A stretch of 5,040 nt of DNA, from NCBI GenBank assembly GCA_025927935.1, contig JAICKM010000536.1:1-5040 (forward strand), in the 5' to 3' direction. Below, piece after piece: positions 4,512 to 5,040 of this stretch (positions are counted from its first letter, which is position 1; every line of letters begins with the position of its first letter). The stretch is from Chloroflexia bacterium. GTDB lineage: Bacteria; Chloroflexota; Chloroflexia; QHBQ01; JADMIH01. Made by a program: the position numbers and the translations under genes. The notes beneath the pieces are model-generated. The model had not been told where the DNA came from, ran no database searches, and was given only the letters and a program-made list of their open reading frames with translations.

Positions 4512-4531
4512 ACATATCAAGATCTATGAAG
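4512..4531 (+). repeat. Short AT-rich repeat upstream of ssb
   Basis: Second copy of the 20-bp imperfect repeat seen at 3567-3586, sharing the 9-mer TATCAAGAT (4515-4523). It lies in the AT-rich 101-bp gap before ssb. No good promoter is seen there: TTGAGC at 4537-4542 has no acceptable -10 at normal spacing. Confidence 0.3.
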
Positions 4532-4583
4532 TAGTGTTGAGCCACGTTGTGTGTGATTAGCTTAGAAAGAGAGAGGTACAGAA

Positions 4584-5012
4584 ATGTCGAGGACATTGAA
4601 TAAAGTCAGCCTGATCGGTCGCCTGGGCAAAGATCCGGAGATGCGCTATACCGCATCGGGCGCCGCGGTGACTACCTTCACACTGGCGACCAACCGCATG
4701 ACTAAGGCAGCGGACGGCACGGCCCAGGAAGAGACCGACTGGCATACGATCGTCACCTGGGACAAACTGGCCGAGACCTGCAACCAGTTCCTCACCAAGG
4801 GCCGCCAGGTCTATATCGAGGGCCGGTTGCAGACGCGGACCTGGGAGCAGGACGGCCAGAAGCGCTACAAGACCGAAGTCATCGCCCATGAGATGCTGAT
4901 CCTGGACTCCAAGCAGGACGGCAACGGCAATGGGGCCGGCAACGGCTACAGCCGCCGCGAGGCGCTGACCGTGGTCGCCCCGGCGGACGACGCCGACGGG
5001 TTGCCCTTCTAA
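4584..5012 (+). CDS. ssb: Single-stranded DNA-binding protein SSB
   Basis: SSB coats single-stranded DNA during replication, repair and recombination and recruits partners through its C-terminal tip. The 142-residue product has the full bacterial OB fold (about 1-108): MSRTLNKVSLIGRLGKDPEMRY at the start, FTLATNR (32-38), TDWHTIVTWDKLAE (51-64), LTKGRQVYIEGRLQTRTW (70-87) and KTEVIAHEMLILD (96-108). Trp53 and Trp87 align with the DNA-stacking Trp54 and Trp88 of E. coli SSB. A short Gly/Asn-rich linker (about 110-125) leads to the acidic tip DDADGLPF (135-142), the protein-docking motif ending in Pro-Phe. The linker is shorter than in E. coli SSB (178 residues). The start is supported by GAGAGG 7 nt upstream. 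Third gene behind the LexA-type promoter; ssb is a known SOS-linked gene in several bacteria. Whether it is the housekeeping SSB or a second paralogue cannot be told. Only 28 bases follow, with nothing recognisable. Confidence 0.97.
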   Translation: MSRTLNKVSLIGRLGKDPEMRYTASGAAVTTFTLATNRMTKAADGTAQEETDWHTIVTWDKLAETCNQFLTKGRQVYIEGRLQTRTWEQDGQKRYKTEVIAHEMLILDSKQDGNGNGAGNGYSRREALTVVAPADDADGLPF

Positions 5013-5040
5013 GGCGCGTGGGGGCGGCGCGGCGTGGGCG

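Noticed and set aside
3199..4596. Long minus-strand open frame (465 codons) opposite the SWIM and 290-residue protein genes
   Set aside because: It is antisense to two genes with good ribosome sites, is Arg/Gly/His-rich low-complexity, and shows no domain. Typical high-GC shadow frame.

Overview
The window is high-GC DNA with GTG and TTG starts alongside ATG. Its features fit Chloroflexota best: a Gram-positive-type LexA operator, a dispersed palindromic repeat of the kind that yields spurious 'GAGFKPAR' peptides, and an SSB ending in DGLPF. This placement is an inference from style, not from a search.

Left part (1-796): two minus-strand genes. The N-terminus of a GT4-type glycosyltransferase runs off the left edge, and upstream of it lies rpsT (ribosomal protein S20), which starts at TTG behind an AGGAGG site. 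A 17-bp perfect inverted repeat separates them and may terminate rpsT. The rpsT promoter (TTGCTT-N17-TATAAT) abuts the murJ start codon, so the S20 message would carry a leader of about 200 nt that can form several hairpins.

Middle (797-2992): murJ, the lipid II flippase, on the plus strand, convergent with a small three-helix membrane protein of unknown function on the minus strand.

Right part (2993-5040): upstream of the last gene cluster lie two copies of a GC-rich repeat, one a perfect palindrome. A fully consensus sigma-70-type promoter (TTGACA-N17-TATAAT) follows, overlaid by one imperfect and one perfect GAAC-N4-GTTC element (B. subtilis/actinobacterial-type LexA boxes). It reads into three same-strand genes: a 97-residue SWIM zinc-finger protein, a 290-residue protein I do not recognise (folded N-terminal part, Pro/Ala/Arg-rich disordered tail), and ssb. 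No convincing terminator separates the three genes.

The best candidate for something undescribed is this putative LexA-controlled SWIM / unknown / SSB cassette. It suggests a DNA-damage-inducible single-strand DNA handling module in which the 290-residue protein would be a new partner of SSB or of recombination proteins.
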